A stretch of DNA of 64,000 nucleotides from NCBI RefSeq assembly GCF_003344965.1, contig NZ_CP031194.1, positions 5,270,001 through 5,334,000 of the forward strand. The letters run 5' to 3'. The position numbers and the translations under genes are program-made. Under the pieces are notes generated by a model. The model was not told the origin of the DNA. It did not search any database and saw nothing but the letters and a program-made list of their open reading frames with translations. Shown one piece after another: positions 16,991-26,051 of this stretch. The first letter of the stretch is position 1. Every line of letters begins with the position of its first letter. This stretch comes from Streptomyces paludis (GTDB lineage Bacteria > Actinomycetota > Actinomycetes > Streptomycetales > Streptomycetaceae).

Positions 16991-17089
16991 ATGTCGTCCC
17001 CCCACGCCACCGTCTCCGGTCATGCCGCCTTCGAGCTCGCGCTCATCGGCGTGACGGCGCTGTGCGTGGCCGACATCATCTGTCGCTGA
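16991..17089 (+). CDS. Leaderless 32-residue Cys-containing leader peptide
   Basis: A 32-codon gene from ATG to TGA, too short for normal gene finders. Its end reads FELALIGVTALCVADIICR, with cysteines at positions 25 and 31. It begins on the expected transcription start of a promoter with a consensus -35, so its mRNA would be leaderless. It lies 233 bp upstream of an Opp/Gsi-type importer. In mycobacteria, leaderless Cys-encoding short ORFs (the Ms4533A type) act as cysteine-responsive attenuators of downstream operons; I recall annotated relatives in Streptomyces but cannot verify them here. The inferred role is to sense Cys-tRNA supply and control the importer. Confidence 0.6.
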   Translation: MSSPHATVSGHAAFELALIGVTALCVADIICR

Positions 17090-17322
17090 CACCCGCGACC
17101 CCCGCCCGAGCGCACACCGGCCGGCCCCTGCTCCGCCACGCCGCCGCCCGCCCGGGCCTCCTGACGTTCGTCCCCGGGCACGGCACGCCGGAACACTTCT
17201 CCCTCCTCCGTGCCGCTTCCGCCTGCCCGGACACCGGGCGCGGTCCCGCCCACGCGCCCAGAACCTCCCCGTACCGCCCGATCGCTGCCGCGCAGCCGCA
17301 GCCCACCGAGAGGCCCTCTCCG

Positions 17323-19047
17323 ATGCGTCAACCGTCCGTCACACACCGCCGCGTGGCCGCGGCCGCCATCACCCTGGTCATGGCGGCGGGCGCCGTCGCC
17401 TGCGGCCCCGATGACAACGCTGCCAAGAAGACGGACGGCGCGTCCGACGGCAAGCCGCGGAAGGGCGGCACGCTCTCGGTCCTGAACTCCGATCCGCAGA
17501 GCACCTTCGACCCGGCCCGGCTCTACACCTCCGGCGGCGGCAACGTCCCCTCGCTGGTCTTCCGTACGCTCACCACCCGCAACCGCGCCAACGGCGAGGC
17601 CGGCACGAAGGTCGTCCCCGACCTCGCCACCGACACCGGCCGTCCCAACAAGGACGCGACCGAGTGGACGTACACCCTCAAGGACGGGCTGAAGTTCGAG
17701 GACGGCACCCCGATCACCACCGCCGACATCAAGTACGGCATCGAGCGCTCCTTCGCCGCCGAGCTGTCCGGCGGCGCCCCCTACCTGCGCGACTGGCTGA
17801 TCGGCGGCGCCGACTACGAGGGCCCGTACAAGGACAAGAAGGGCCTCGCCTCGATCGAGACGCCCGACGAGAAGACCATCGTCTTCAAGCTCAACAAGCC
17901 CGAGGGCGACTTCCCCTTCGTGGCCACACAGACGCAGTTCGCGCCGGTCCCCAAGGCCAAGGACACCGGCGCCAAGTACGCGGAGCAGCCCGTCTCCTCC
18001 GGCCCGTACCGGGTCGTCTCGAACGAGGGCGACGGCCAGCACATCGTCCTGGAGCGCAACCCGCACTGGTCGGAGAAGCTCGACGACCAGCGCCACGCCT
18101 ACCCCGACAAGATCGACGTCAAGTCCGGTCTCGACGCGGCCGTCATCAACCAGCGGCTCGCCACCAGCTCGGGCGCCGACGCCGCCGCCGTCACCACCGA
18201 CACCAACCTCGGCCCGGCCGAACTCGCCGAGGTCGGCAGCGACAAGGCGCTCGCCGCCCGGGTCGGCACCGGCCACTTCGGCTACACGAACTACCTGGCC
18301 TTCAACCCGAAGGTCAAGCCGTTCGACAACCAGAAGCTGCGCGAGGCGATCTCGTACGCCATCAACCGCACCAGCGTCATCAACGCGGCCGGCGGCTCCG
18401 CGCTCGCCGAGCCCGCGACCACCTTCCTGCCGGAGCAGAAGGCGTTCGGCTACACGCCGTACGACCACTTCCCGGCCGGCAAGACCGGTGACCCGGCCAA
18501 GGCCAAGGAGCTGCTCAAGGAGGCCGGCTACCCCAAGGGGCTGACGATCTCCCTCACCCACTCCACCGTCCAGAACCGGGAGACCAGCCCCGAGGTCGCC
18601 ACCGCAGTTCAGGAGGCGCTCAAGCAGGCCGGGATCACGGTCAAGCTCGTCGGCCTCGACCAGAACGCCTTCAACGAGGCGCGCTGGGCCTACAAGGGCG
18701 GCCCCGGCTTCTTCCTCTCCCGCTGGGGCGCGGACTGGCCGTCCGGCGGTCCCTTCCTGGCCCCGATCTTCGACGGCCGCCAGATCGTCAAGGACGGCGC
18801 CAACTTCAACCACGCGCAGCTGAACGACCCGGCGGTCAACAAGGAGATCGACGAGATCAACAAGCTGACCGACCCGGCCGCCGCCGCCGCGCGCTGGGGC
18901 GAGCTGGACAAGACGATCGGCGCCAAGGCTCTCGACGTGCCGCTCTTCCACCCGGTCTACAAGCGGCTGTACGGCAAGGACGTCAAGAACATCGTCATCA
19001 GCAACTGGACCGGCGTGCTCGACATCTCGCAGGTCGCGGTCAAGTGA
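17323..19047 (+). CDS. ABC importer solute-binding lipoprotein (peptide/Opp family 5)
   Basis: 574 residues. The N-terminus is a lipoprotein signal: Arg pair, hydrophobic stretch, then the lipobox GAVAC with Cys27 followed by a charged linker. The mature part is a large SBP family 5 domain (KGGTLSVLNSDPQSTFDP; TYTLKDGLKFEDGTPITTAD; SSGPYRV; NPHWS; LREAISYAINR). These proteins capture oligopeptides, dipeptides, glutathione, nickel chelates or opines at the cell surface. ATG at 17323 follows GAGAGG. The GTGA overlap with the first permease gene makes it the first gene of a four-gene operon. The upstream Cys leader hints at a sulphur-containing ligand; that is inference. Confidence 0.88.
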   Translation: MRQPSVTHRRVAAAAITLVMAAGAVACGPDDNAAKKTDGASDGKPRKGGTLSVLNSDPQSTFDPARLYTSGGGNVPSLVFRTLTTRNRANGEAGTKVVPDLATDTGRPNKDATEWTYTLKDGLKFEDGTPITTADIKYGIERSFAAELSGGAPYLRDWLIGGADYEGPYKDKKGLASIETPDEKTIVFKLNKPEGDFPFVATQTQFAPVPKAKDTGAKYAEQPVSSGPYRVVSNEGDGQHIVLERNPHWSEKLDDQRHAYPDKIDVKSGLDAAVINQRLATSSGADAAAVTTDTNLGPAELAEVGSDKALAARVGTGHFGYTNYLAFNPKVKPFDNQKLREAISYAINRTSVINAAGGSALAEPATTFLPEQKAFGYTPYDHFPAGKTGDPAKAKELLKEAGYPKGLTISLTHSTVQNRETSPEVATAVQEALKQAGITVKLVGLDQNAFNEARWAYKGGPGFFLSRWGADWPSGGPFLAPIFDGRQIVKDGANFNHAQLNDPAVNKEIDEINKLTDPAAAAARWGELDKTIGAKALDVPLFHPVYKRLYGKDVKNIVISNWTGVLDISQVAVK

Positions 19048-20093
19048 CCAGCTCTCCTCCCGCTCTTGACGTGCCCGGGGCGGCGGCCGGGACCCCGGTC
19101 CCCGCCGCCTCGGGCGCGCGTCAGGTCTGGCGGCGGCTGCGCGGACGACCCTCGGCCCTGGTGGCCGGGGGCGTTCTCGTGCTGCTGGTCGTGCTGGCGC
19201 TGGCCGCGCCGCTGCTCGCCGCGATCGAGGGCCAGGACGCGAACACGTACCACGACTCGCTGATCGACTCCGCGCGCGGCGGCGTCCCGATCGGCTCCTT
19301 CGGCGGCGTGAGCGCCGACCACTGGCTGGGCGTCGAACCGGGCACCGGACGCGATCTGTTCGTCCGCATGCTGTACGGCGCCCGGATCTCGCTGCTCGTC
19401 GCGGTCGGCGCGACCGTGGTGCAGGTGATCATCGGAGTCGCGGTCGGCCTCGCCGCCGGACTCGGCAACCGGCTGCTGGACTCCTTCCTCAGCCGGGTCA
19501 CCGATCTGATGGTCGCCCTGCCCATGCTCGTCCTCGCGATCGCCCTGACCGCCGTCGTCTCCGACAGCTTCCCGCGCCCGCTGCTGCTGATCCTGGTCAT
19601 CGGACTGCTCAACTGGGGCGGTACGGCCCGGATCGTCCGGGCGCAGACCCTCACCCTCAAGAGCCTCGACTTCGTCGCCGCCGCCCGGCTCAGCGGCTCC
19701 GGCCGGCTGCGGGTCGCACGGCGCGAGCTGCTGCCGTCGCTGGCCGCGCCCGTCATCACGTACGCGGCGATCCTCGTCCCGATGAACATCGTGAACGAGG
19801 CGTCGCTGTCGTTCCTCGGCATCGGCGTCAAGCCGCCGACACCGTCGTGGGGGCAGATGCTGTCGAACGCGCAGACCTGGTTCCGGGCCGACCCGATGTA
19901 CGTCCTGCTGCCCGCCGGAGCGCTGTTCGTGACGGTGTTCGCGTTCACCGTGCTGGGCGACGCGGTACGGACCGCGCTCGACCCGCGCGAGGCCAGCCGG
20001 CTGCGGGTCGGCACCCGCGCCTCCGGCCGGGCCGCCGCCCGCAAGGGCCGTACCCCCGGCCAGAACCCCGCTCCCGAGGAAACCGCCTCATGA
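19044..20093 (+). CDS. ABC importer permease (DppC/OppC/GsiD type)
   Basis: 349 residues. After a 30-residue cytoplasmic N-terminus there are six membrane helices. The long periplasmic-side loop after helix 1 contains DHWLGVEPGTGRDLF, the usual place in DppC-type permeases. The EAA-like coupling loop is NEASLSFLGIGVKPPTPSWG, which docks on the ATPase. A basic C-terminal tail follows. GTG at 19044 overlaps the lipoprotein stop by 4 nt, so translation is coupled. It pairs with the next gene to form the membrane channel. Confidence 0.88.
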   Translation: MTSSPPALDVPGAAAGTPVPAASGARQVWRRLRGRPSALVAGGVLVLLVVLALAAPLLAAIEGQDANTYHDSLIDSARGGVPIGSFGGVSADHWLGVEPGTGRDLFVRMLYGARISLLVAVGATVVQVIIGVAVGLAAGLGNRLLDSFLSRVTDLMVALPMLVLAIALTAVVSDSFPRPLLLILVIGLLNWGGTARIVRAQTLTLKSLDFVAAARLSGSGRLRVARRELLPSLAAPVITYAAILVPMNIVNEASLSFLGIGVKPPTPSWGQMLSNAQTWFRADPMYVLLPAGALFVTVFAFTVLGDAVRTALDPREASRLRVGTRASGRAAARKGRTPGQNPAPEETAS

Positions 20094-21079
20094 CGCGCTA
20101 CCTGCTCAAACGGCTCGGCGGCGCGCTGCTCGTCCTGCTCGTGCTCTCCGTGGCGATCTACGCGCTCTTCTATCTGGCCCCCGGCGACCCCGCCCGGCTG
20201 GCCTGCGGCGAGCGCTGCTCGACCGCGCAGGTCGACCAGGTACGGGAGCGGCTCGGGCTCGGGGAGCCGGTCCTCACCCAGTACGCCCACTTCCTCCAGG
20301 GCATCTTCGTCGGCCGCGACTACTCCACCGGTACGGCGCTGCTGCACTGCGACGCGCCGTGCCTCGGCTTCTCGTACAAGACCGACCAGCAGGTCACCCA
20401 GCTGATCCTGGACCGCGCCCCGGCCACCCTCTCCCTCGCCGTCGGCGCCATGGCCGTCTGGCTGGTCGTCGGGGTCGGCACCGGGCTGCTCTCGGCGCTG
20501 CGCCGGGGCGGGATCACCGAGCGCGTGCTGACCGTGATCACGCTCGCGGCGACCGGCACGCCCGTCTTCATCCTCGGGCTGCTGCTCCTGATGCTGGTCT
20601 GCGCGTACTTGCGGTGGCTGCCGTTCCCCTCGTACGTACCGCTGACGGACGACCCCGAGCAGTGGGCGTGGAACATGCTGCTGCCCTGGCTGACGCTGGG
20701 CTTCTTCGAGAGCGCCAAGTACGCCCGTTTGACGCGCAGTTCGACGCTGGAGACGCTGGCCGAGGACCATATCCGCACCTTCCGCGCGTACGGCGTGGGG
20801 GAGCGGGCGATCGTGGGCCGGCACGCGCTGCGCGGCGCCCTGCCGCCGGTGATCGCGCTCAACGCGAACGACTTCGGCACGGTGATGGGCGGGGCGGTGC
20901 TCACCGAGACACTGTTCGGCATCCCGGGGATCGGCAAGACGCTGGTCGACGCCGTGCGGGTGGTCGACCTTCCAGTGGTGGTGGGCGTCGTGCTCGTGAC
21001 GGGCACGGTCGTCGTGCTGGCGAATGTGGTGGCCGACCTGCTCTACGCGGCGGCCGACCGAAGGGTGGCACTGCGATGA
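20090..21079 (+). CDS. ABC importer permease (DppB/OppB/GsiC type)
   Basis: 329 residues beginning MTRYLLKRLGGALLVLLVLS, the typical start of DppB-type permeases, followed by LAPGDPARL. Six helices; coupling loop RGALPPVIALNANDFG and then the conserved ETLFGIPGIGK. A Cys-rich insertion between helices 1 and 2 (CGERCS and CDAPC) is longer than usual and could form disulphides on the outer face. ATG at 20090 overlaps the previous stop as ATGA. Confidence 0.88.
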   Translation: MTRYLLKRLGGALLVLLVLSVAIYALFYLAPGDPARLACGERCSTAQVDQVRERLGLGEPVLTQYAHFLQGIFVGRDYSTGTALLHCDAPCLGFSYKTDQQVTQLILDRAPATLSLAVGAMAVWLVVGVGTGLLSALRRGGITERVLTVITLAATGTPVFILGLLLLMLVCAYLRWLPFPSYVPLTDDPEQWAWNMLLPWLTLGFFESAKYARLTRSSTLETLAEDHIRTFRAYGVGERAIVGRHALRGALPPVIALNANDFGTVMGGAVLTETLFGIPGIGKTLVDAVRVVDLPVVVGVVLVTGTVVVLANVVADLLYAAADRRVALR

Positions 21080-22815
21080 CCGAGCGGACAGAGCTATTGG
21101 TCGAGGTCGACGGCCTCACCGTCGACTTCACGGCGGGCGCCGGGGGCGCGGAGGACACCGTACGCGCCGTGGACGGGCTCTCCTTCGCGCTCGCGCCCGG
21201 CCGCGCCATCGCCCTCGTCGGCGAGTCGGGCAGCGGCAAGAGCACCGTCGCGGGCGCCCTGCTGGGACTGCACCGGGGCACCGGCGCGCGGGTCGGCGGC
21301 AGCGTGCGCGTGGCCGGTACGGACGTGGGCGGCGCCACCGACCGCGAACTGCGCGCCCTGCGCGGCGCGGTGGCCGCGATGGTCTTCCAGGACCCGCTGT
21401 CCTCGCTGGACCCGTACTACGCGGTCGGTGACCAGATCGCCGAGGTCTACCGCGTCCACACGGACGCGGGCCGGCGGGCGGCACGCGCGCGTGCCGTGGA
21501 GGTACTGGACCGGGTGGGGATCCCGGACGCGGTCCGCCGGGCGCGCTCCCGGCCGCACGAGTTCAGCGGCGGGATGCGCCAGCGCGCGCTGATCGCGATG
21601 GCGCTGGCCTGCGAACCGCGCCTGCTGATCGCGGACGAGCCGACCACGGCCCTCGATGTGACCGTGCAGGCCCAGATCCTCGATCTCCTCCACGAGCTGC
21701 GCCAGGAGACCGGCATGGGGCTGCTGCTGGTCACCCATGACGTGGGTGTCGCGGCGGAGAGCGTGGACGAGGTGCTGGTGATGCGGCACGGGCGGGAGGT
21801 CGAGAGCGGCCCGGTGGCCGAGGTGCTCGCCACACCCCGGGACGCGTACACGCGCGCGTTGCTGGCGGCGGTGCCCCGGGTGGACGGGCCGGTGACCCGG
21901 ACCGTACCGGCGGCCCTGAGCGCAACGGCGACCGGGACCGTACCGGCGGAACGGTCCGCCGAGGTCGAGCCGCTGATCGAAGCCGTCGACCTGCGCCGGG
22001 AGTTCCGGCGGGGGCGGCAGACCGTCGCCGCCGTGGACGGGGTGTCGCTCACCGTCGCCCCCGGGGAGACCCTCGGCATCGTCGGCGAGAGCGGCAGCGG
22101 CAAGACCACCCTGGGCCGGATGCTCGTCCGGCTGCTCGACCCGAGCGCCGGCCGGCTCACGTACCGGGGTACGGAGATCGGCGCGGCGTCCGAGAAGGAG
22201 CTGCGGCCCTACCGCCGCGAGTTGCAGATGGTCTTCCAGGACCCGGTCTCCTCGCTCAACCCGCGCCGCTCGGTGGGCGAGTCCGTGGCCGATCCGCTGC
22301 GCACCGCCGGGGTGCTGGACGAGAACGCGATCCACGCGCGCGTGCGTGAGCTTTTGGAGCGGGTCGGGCTCGATCCGGACCGCTACGACCGCTATCCGCA
22401 CGAGTTCAGCGGGGGCCAGCGCCAGCGCGTCGGGATCGCCCGCGCGCTCGCCGCCGAGCCCCGGCTGATCGTCTGCGACGAGCCCGTCTCGGCGCTCGAT
22501 GTGACGACCCAGGCCCAGGTGGTGGCGCTGCTCGCGGAGTTGCAGCGGGAGCTGGGGCTCGCGCTGGTCTTCATCGCGCACGACCTCGCCGTGGTGCGCC
22601 AGGTCAGCGACCGGGTCGCGGTGATGCGGGCCGGCCGGATCGTCGAACAGGGCACGGTCGCGCAGGTGTACGGAGCGCCCGCCGACCCGTACACGCGGCA
22701 GCTGCTGGCGGCCGTACCGGTGCTCGATCCGGTGGCCGCGGCGGCCCGGCGCGAGGCCCGCGCGGCGCTGCCCGAGGCGGTGCCGGGGGCCGCGCGAGAA
22801 GTGGCCGTGGCCTGA
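21076..22815 (+). CDS. Fused double ABC ATPase (DppDF/GsiA type)
   Basis: 579 residues containing two complete nucleotide-binding domains. Domain 1: Walker A GESGSGKSTV, signature FSGGMRQRALIAMAL, Walker B LLIADEPTTALD. Domain 2 (from about residue 295): Walker A GESGSGKTTLG, signature FSGGQRQRVGIARAL, Walker B LIVCDEPVSALD. A Pro/Ala/Thr linker joins them. Single-chain double ATPases of this layout serve glutathione (GsiA) and several peptide importers, whereas most Dpp/Opp systems use two genes. ATGA overlap with the permease completes a tightly coupled four-gene operon. Energises uptake from the cytoplasmic face. Confidence 0.9.
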   Translation: MTERTELLVEVDGLTVDFTAGAGGAEDTVRAVDGLSFALAPGRAIALVGESGSGKSTVAGALLGLHRGTGARVGGSVRVAGTDVGGATDRELRALRGAVAAMVFQDPLSSLDPYYAVGDQIAEVYRVHTDAGRRAARARAVEVLDRVGIPDAVRRARSRPHEFSGGMRQRALIAMALACEPRLLIADEPTTALDVTVQAQILDLLHELRQETGMGLLLVTHDVGVAAESVDEVLVMRHGREVESGPVAEVLATPRDAYTRALLAAVPRVDGPVTRTVPAALSATATGTVPAERSAEVEPLIEAVDLRREFRRGRQTVAAVDGVSLTVAPGETLGIVGESGSGKTTLGRMLVRLLDPSAGRLTYRGTEIGAASEKELRPYRRELQMVFQDPVSSLNPRRSVGESVADPLRTAGVLDENAIHARVRELLERVGLDPDRYDRYPHEFSGGQRQRVGIARALAAEPRLIVCDEPVSALDVTTQAQVVALLAELQRELGLALVFIAHDLAVVRQVSDRVAVMRAGRIVEQGTVAQVYGAPADPYTRQLLAAVPVLDPVAAAARREARAALPEAVPGAAREVAVA

Positions 22816-22889
22816 CGCTCCGTATCCGTGCCGTGGTGTAGCGCCGCCAAACGCTACCGGTACGGGAAAGTTACGTGCATTCACCCCTT

Positions 22890-22934
22890 CCGGTGGTGCG
22901 ACGGACAACCGTCCATCACACCACCGGGTTGTCC
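22890..22934 (+). terminator. Hairpin after the ABC operon, with an alternative fold
   Basis: The first structure pairs 22890-22898 with 22919-22927, with an inner stem 22900-22904/22909-22913. A second, mutually exclusive stem pairs 22903-22910 with 22927-22934. It lies 75 nt after the ATPase stop and 70 nt before the next gene, so it may be a terminator, an attenuator or overlapping operators. Confidence 0.5.
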
Positions 22935-23004
22935 GCTTACGGTCGTCCCGCTGTGAGTCGCCGATCAACGGCGGCTGTCCACAAGGGATATCGGGGGTGC
23001 GCTC

Positions 23005-24879
23005 GTGCGGATCGGACTGCTCACGGACGGTGGATACCCGTACGCGACGGGTGAGTCCAGACTCTGGTGCGACCGGCTCGTGCGCGGGCTCGCACCGCAC
23101 GAGTTCGAGGTCTACGCGCTGAGCCGCAGCGCCCGGCAGGAGGCCGCCGGCTGGATACGGCTGCCGGACCGCGTCACGCGCGTACGGACCGCCCCGCTCT
23201 GGACCCCCGTCGGCCACGGGCCGTACGGGCGCGGCCGGCGCGGGTTCGGGCGGCGCGACCGGCGCCGCTTCGTGGACTCCTTCGCCCAGCTGGCCACCGC
23301 GGTCTGCGCCGCCCGGGCCGACGACGCGACCACCGCCGACGCCTTCGCGGCGGGCCTCTACGGCCTCGCCGACCTGGCGGGCGGGCACGGGGACGGCGGA
23401 CCGGGACGGCGCGGCGGGGGGCCGGGCGGACCGGGCGGGCCCGGCGGACCGGGCGGGCCCGGCGGGCTGGGGGTGGCGCTCCGCTCCGAGACCGCCGTAC
23501 GGCTGCTGGAGTCGGCCTGCCGGGCGCCCGGCGCGCGCCGGAGCGCGCAGGCCGCCACCGTCCCCGACTTCCTGGTCTTCGCCGACCGGCTGGAGCGCGC
23601 GCTGCGCCCCCTCTCGCTCGACTGGTACGGGGCCGACGCGCTGGCCTCCGTCGACCTGTGCCACGCCGCCTCGGGGGGCCCGGCCGCACTCCCGGGACTG
23701 CTGGCCAAACGCTTCTTCGGGGTGCCGCTGCTGGTCACCGAGTACGGCGTACGGCTGCGCGCGCAGTACCTCGCGACCGGCGCGGCGGGGGACCCGGGTA
23801 CGGCGGCGGACACGGGGGAGGCGTACGCCGGTCTCCGGACGCCGGTCCGGGCGCTGCTTGCCGCCTTCCACCGGCTGCTGGCCGCCGAGGTCTACCGGCA
23901 GGCCGGCGCCATCACCCCCGGCAACGCGCACGCCCGCCGCTGGCAGGAGCGGTGCGGCGCCGACCGCGCCAAGCTGCGTACGGTCCACCCCGGCATGGAG
24001 GCGCGGCGGTTCGCGGGCGTGGGGGAGGCGGCGGACGGGGAGGGCGCCACCGCGGCCGACGGGGACGGCGCGGCCGTCCTCGGCGGTGATCCGACGGCCG
24101 TCGTCTGGGTCGGCCGGATCGAGCCCGGCAAGGACCTGATCTCGCTGCTGCACGCCTTCGCCGTCATCCACGGCGCCGAACCGGCCGCGCGGCTGCGGAT
24201 CGTGGGCGCGCCCGTCGAGGAGCCCGGCGCCGCCGCGTATCTCACCCACTGCCGGGGGCTCGCCGCGCAGCTCTTCCCGGACGAGGCGGCGGACGCGCAC
24301 ACCGCCGGTGACAACCCCGTCTCCTTCGAGGAGATCGGCGGCCCCGAGGCACCCGACCTGCCCGGCGTCTACGCGGCGGCCGGGGTGATCGTCCTGTCCA
24401 GCGTCGTCGAGGGCTTCCCCGTCAGCCTGGTCGAGGCGATGTTCTGCGGACGCGCCACGGTCTCCACGGACGTCGGCGCGGTGGTCGAGGTCATCGGCGG
24501 TACGGGACTGGTGGTGCCCCCGCGCAATCCGCGGGCGCTCGCCGACGCCTGCCTCACCCTGCTGCGCGACCCCGAGCGCCGGGCGCGCCTCGGCTCGGCG
24601 GCGCGCGCCCGCGCGCTGGAGCTGTTCACCGTCGAGCAGAATCTCGCGGCCTTCCGCTCCCTCTACCTCGAACTCATCTCGCACGCGCCCGTCCGGCGCC
24701 CGGCCGAGGCCGTCGGCGCGGACGGGGAGCCGCGGCTCTTCGCGACCCCGCCGGAGATGTATGTCCCCGGGCCCTGGACCTCGGGCAGCCCGGCTCCGGC
24801 ACCGGCGCAGGAGTCCGAGGCCGCCCCGATGCAGCCCGCCCCCGCGTCGGACCGTCTGACGGAGGAGGCATCCGCATGA
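23005..24879 (+). CDS. GT4 glycosyltransferase with DUF3492 domain (PelF-like)
   Basis: 624 residues. The N-terminal half is a DUF3492-type acceptor domain (starts RIGLLTDGGYPYATGESRLWCDRLV). The C-terminal half is a GT4 Rossmann domain with VGRIEPGKD (Arg371, Lys376 for donor phosphates), LPGVYAAAGVIVLSS and the E-x7-E motif EGFPVSLVE (Glu469, Glu477). This architecture is that of PelF, the cytosolic polymerase of Pel polysaccharide, which uses UDP-GlcNAc/GalNAc. Residues 126-154 are a GGP collagen-like low-complexity insert. GTG at 23005 after GGGGGTG. The downstream gene overlaps by ATGA, indicating coupling. Substrate assignment is inferred from family and context. Confidence 0.82.
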   Translation: MRIGLLTDGGYPYATGESRLWCDRLVRGLAPHEFEVYALSRSARQEAAGWIRLPDRVTRVRTAPLWTPVGHGPYGRGRRGFGRRDRRRFVDSFAQLATAVCAARADDATTADAFAAGLYGLADLAGGHGDGGPGRRGGGPGGPGGPGGPGGPGGLGVALRSETAVRLLESACRAPGARRSAQAATVPDFLVFADRLERALRPLSLDWYGADALASVDLCHAASGGPAALPGLLAKRFFGVPLLVTEYGVRLRAQYLATGAAGDPGTAADTGEAYAGLRTPVRALLAAFHRLLAAEVYRQAGAITPGNAHARRWQERCGADRAKLRTVHPGMEARRFAGVGEAADGEGATAADGDGAAVLGGDPTAVVWVGRIEPGKDLISLLHAFAVIHGAEPAARLRIVGAPVEEPGAAAYLTHCRGLAAQLFPDEAADAHTAGDNPVSFEEIGGPEAPDLPGVYAAAGVIVLSSVVEGFPVSLVEAMFCGRATVSTDVGAVVEVIGGTGLVVPPRNPRALADACLTLLRDPERRARLGSAARARALELFTVEQNLAAFRSLYLELISHAPVRRPAEAVGADGEPRLFATPPEMYVPGPWTSGSPAPAPAQESEAAPMQPAPASDRLTEEASA

Positions 24880-26018
24880 CCGCACCGCTCCCCACCCCGC
24901 CCGGTCAGCTCCGCGCCCCCGCCCGCCGGGGACCCGCCGACCCCGTCAAGGCGCTGATGCACCGCCACCGGGACCTGTGCGAGCGGGCCGTCGACCCGCT
25001 GGAGATCGCGGCCGGGCTCGAAGCCCACGGGATCACCGACCGGACCGCCGCCCGCTTCCGGCACCGGGACGTCTTCTCGCTCGCCGAGGAGCTGTACGCG
25101 CGCGTGCCGCGCGCCACGGACACCGAAGCCGCCACCGCCCCCGCCCCGGCGGCGGCCGACCCCGCTCCCGAGGCCACCGGCGGCCCCGCCGTCAGCCCCG
25201 CCCGCTGGACGGCGTACGCGCTGCTGCCCGGCGCCGTCTGCGCCGCCACCCTCGTAGGGCTGGACCACAGCACCGGACAGGGCCGCCTCGCGATAGGACT
25301 GGCGGGGGCCCTCGCGCTCTCCGGCGCGCTCTCCGCCTGCCTCCGGCGCGGCCCCCTGCGCACCGAGGGCCGGGGCCGTACGGTCCCGGCCGCCGGGCTC
25401 TGGACGTACTGGCTGCTCGGCTACCTGCTGTGCGGCGACGGACTCCTCGCCGCGCTCGTCGCCGGCGGGCCCGACGGCCCCTGGCCCGGTTCGCTCACCC
25501 CGCTGGCCGTGCTCGCCGTCGCCGTCGTCCCCGCCGCCTGGTGCGCCCACCTCTTCGCCGTGCACGCCCGGCGCAGGCTGAACGGCAGCCGCGGCCTGGC
25601 CGACTTCACCGCGGGCACCTGGCCCCTGCTGCTCACGCTCGTGGGGCTCTACGCCCTCGCCGTGACCGGCCTGTCACTGCTCGCCGCGTACACCCCCGGA
25701 GGGGTGAACGGTACGGAGACGCTCGCCCCCACCGTCGCCCTCGGCACCCTCTTCCTGCTCGCCCGGCTGCTGACCGTCCACGGCTTCCCGGAATCCGCCG
25801 CCACCGGACTCGCCACCGCCTGCGCGGCCGAGGCCCTGGCCTGCGCGACCGCCCTGGCGGGCCGGATCCCCGGCTGCGGCTTCCTCGCCGTACCGGTCAG
25901 GGCCGTGGTCGAGGCGGGCGGCGCCCCCGCCGTCTCCGCGCTCGCCTGCGGCGCCGCCGCCCTCGGACTGCTCACCCACGCCGCCGTCGCCCTCTCCCGG
26001 GCCTCGGCGCACACCTGA
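24876..26018 (+). CDS. Polytopic membrane protein of the PelF-like operon
   Basis: 380 residues. The first ~110 are cytoplasmic and contain the conserved block AVDPLEIAAGLEAHGITDRT followed by FRHRDVFSLAEELYARVPR, probably an interaction helix bundle. The remainder has about eight hydrophobic segments (LLPGAVCAATLVGL; IGLAGALALSGALSA; YWLLGYLLCGDGLLAALV; and others to the C-terminus). In Pel systems the partner of PelF is the multi-spanning PelG; this protein takes that place in the operon but I cannot show homology. ATG overlaps the glycosyltransferase stop by 4 nt. Confidence 0.7.
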   Translation: MTAPLPTPPGQLRAPARRGPADPVKALMHRHRDLCERAVDPLEIAAGLEAHGITDRTAARFRHRDVFSLAEELYARVPRATDTEAATAPAPAAADPAPEATGGPAVSPARWTAYALLPGAVCAATLVGLDHSTGQGRLAIGLAGALALSGALSACLRRGPLRTEGRGRTVPAAGLWTYWLLGYLLCGDGLLAALVAGGPDGPWPGSLTPLAVLAVAVVPAAWCAHLFAVHARRRLNGSRGLADFTAGTWPLLLTLVGLYALAVTGLSLLAAYTPGGVNGTETLAPTVALGTLFLLARLLTVHGFPESAATGLATACAAEALACATALAGRIPGCGFLAVPVRAVVEAGGAPAVSALACGAAALGLLTHAAVALSRASAHT

Positions 26019-26051
26019 ACACCAGCACACCAGAAGAAGGAGACACCAGAA

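Larger units (their letters stand above)
16898..17322 (+). promoter_or_regulatory. Leader region of the peptide ABC importer
   Basis: 425 bp that hold a strong promoter (16955-16983), a 32-codon leaderless peptide gene (16991-17089) and a 230-nt untranslated stretch rich in C and poor in G before the lipoprotein ATG. The C-rich stretch resembles Rho loading sites. The ribosome-binding site of the lipoprotein gene lies inside a short self-complementary element (GAGAGG/CCTCTC). Confidence 0.5.

Noticed and set aside
16501..17322. Long open frame extending the lipoprotein gene upstream through the DUF3152 gene
   Set aside because: It overlaps the well-supported DUF3152 domain in another phase, and the lipoprotein signal peptide sets the start at 17323.
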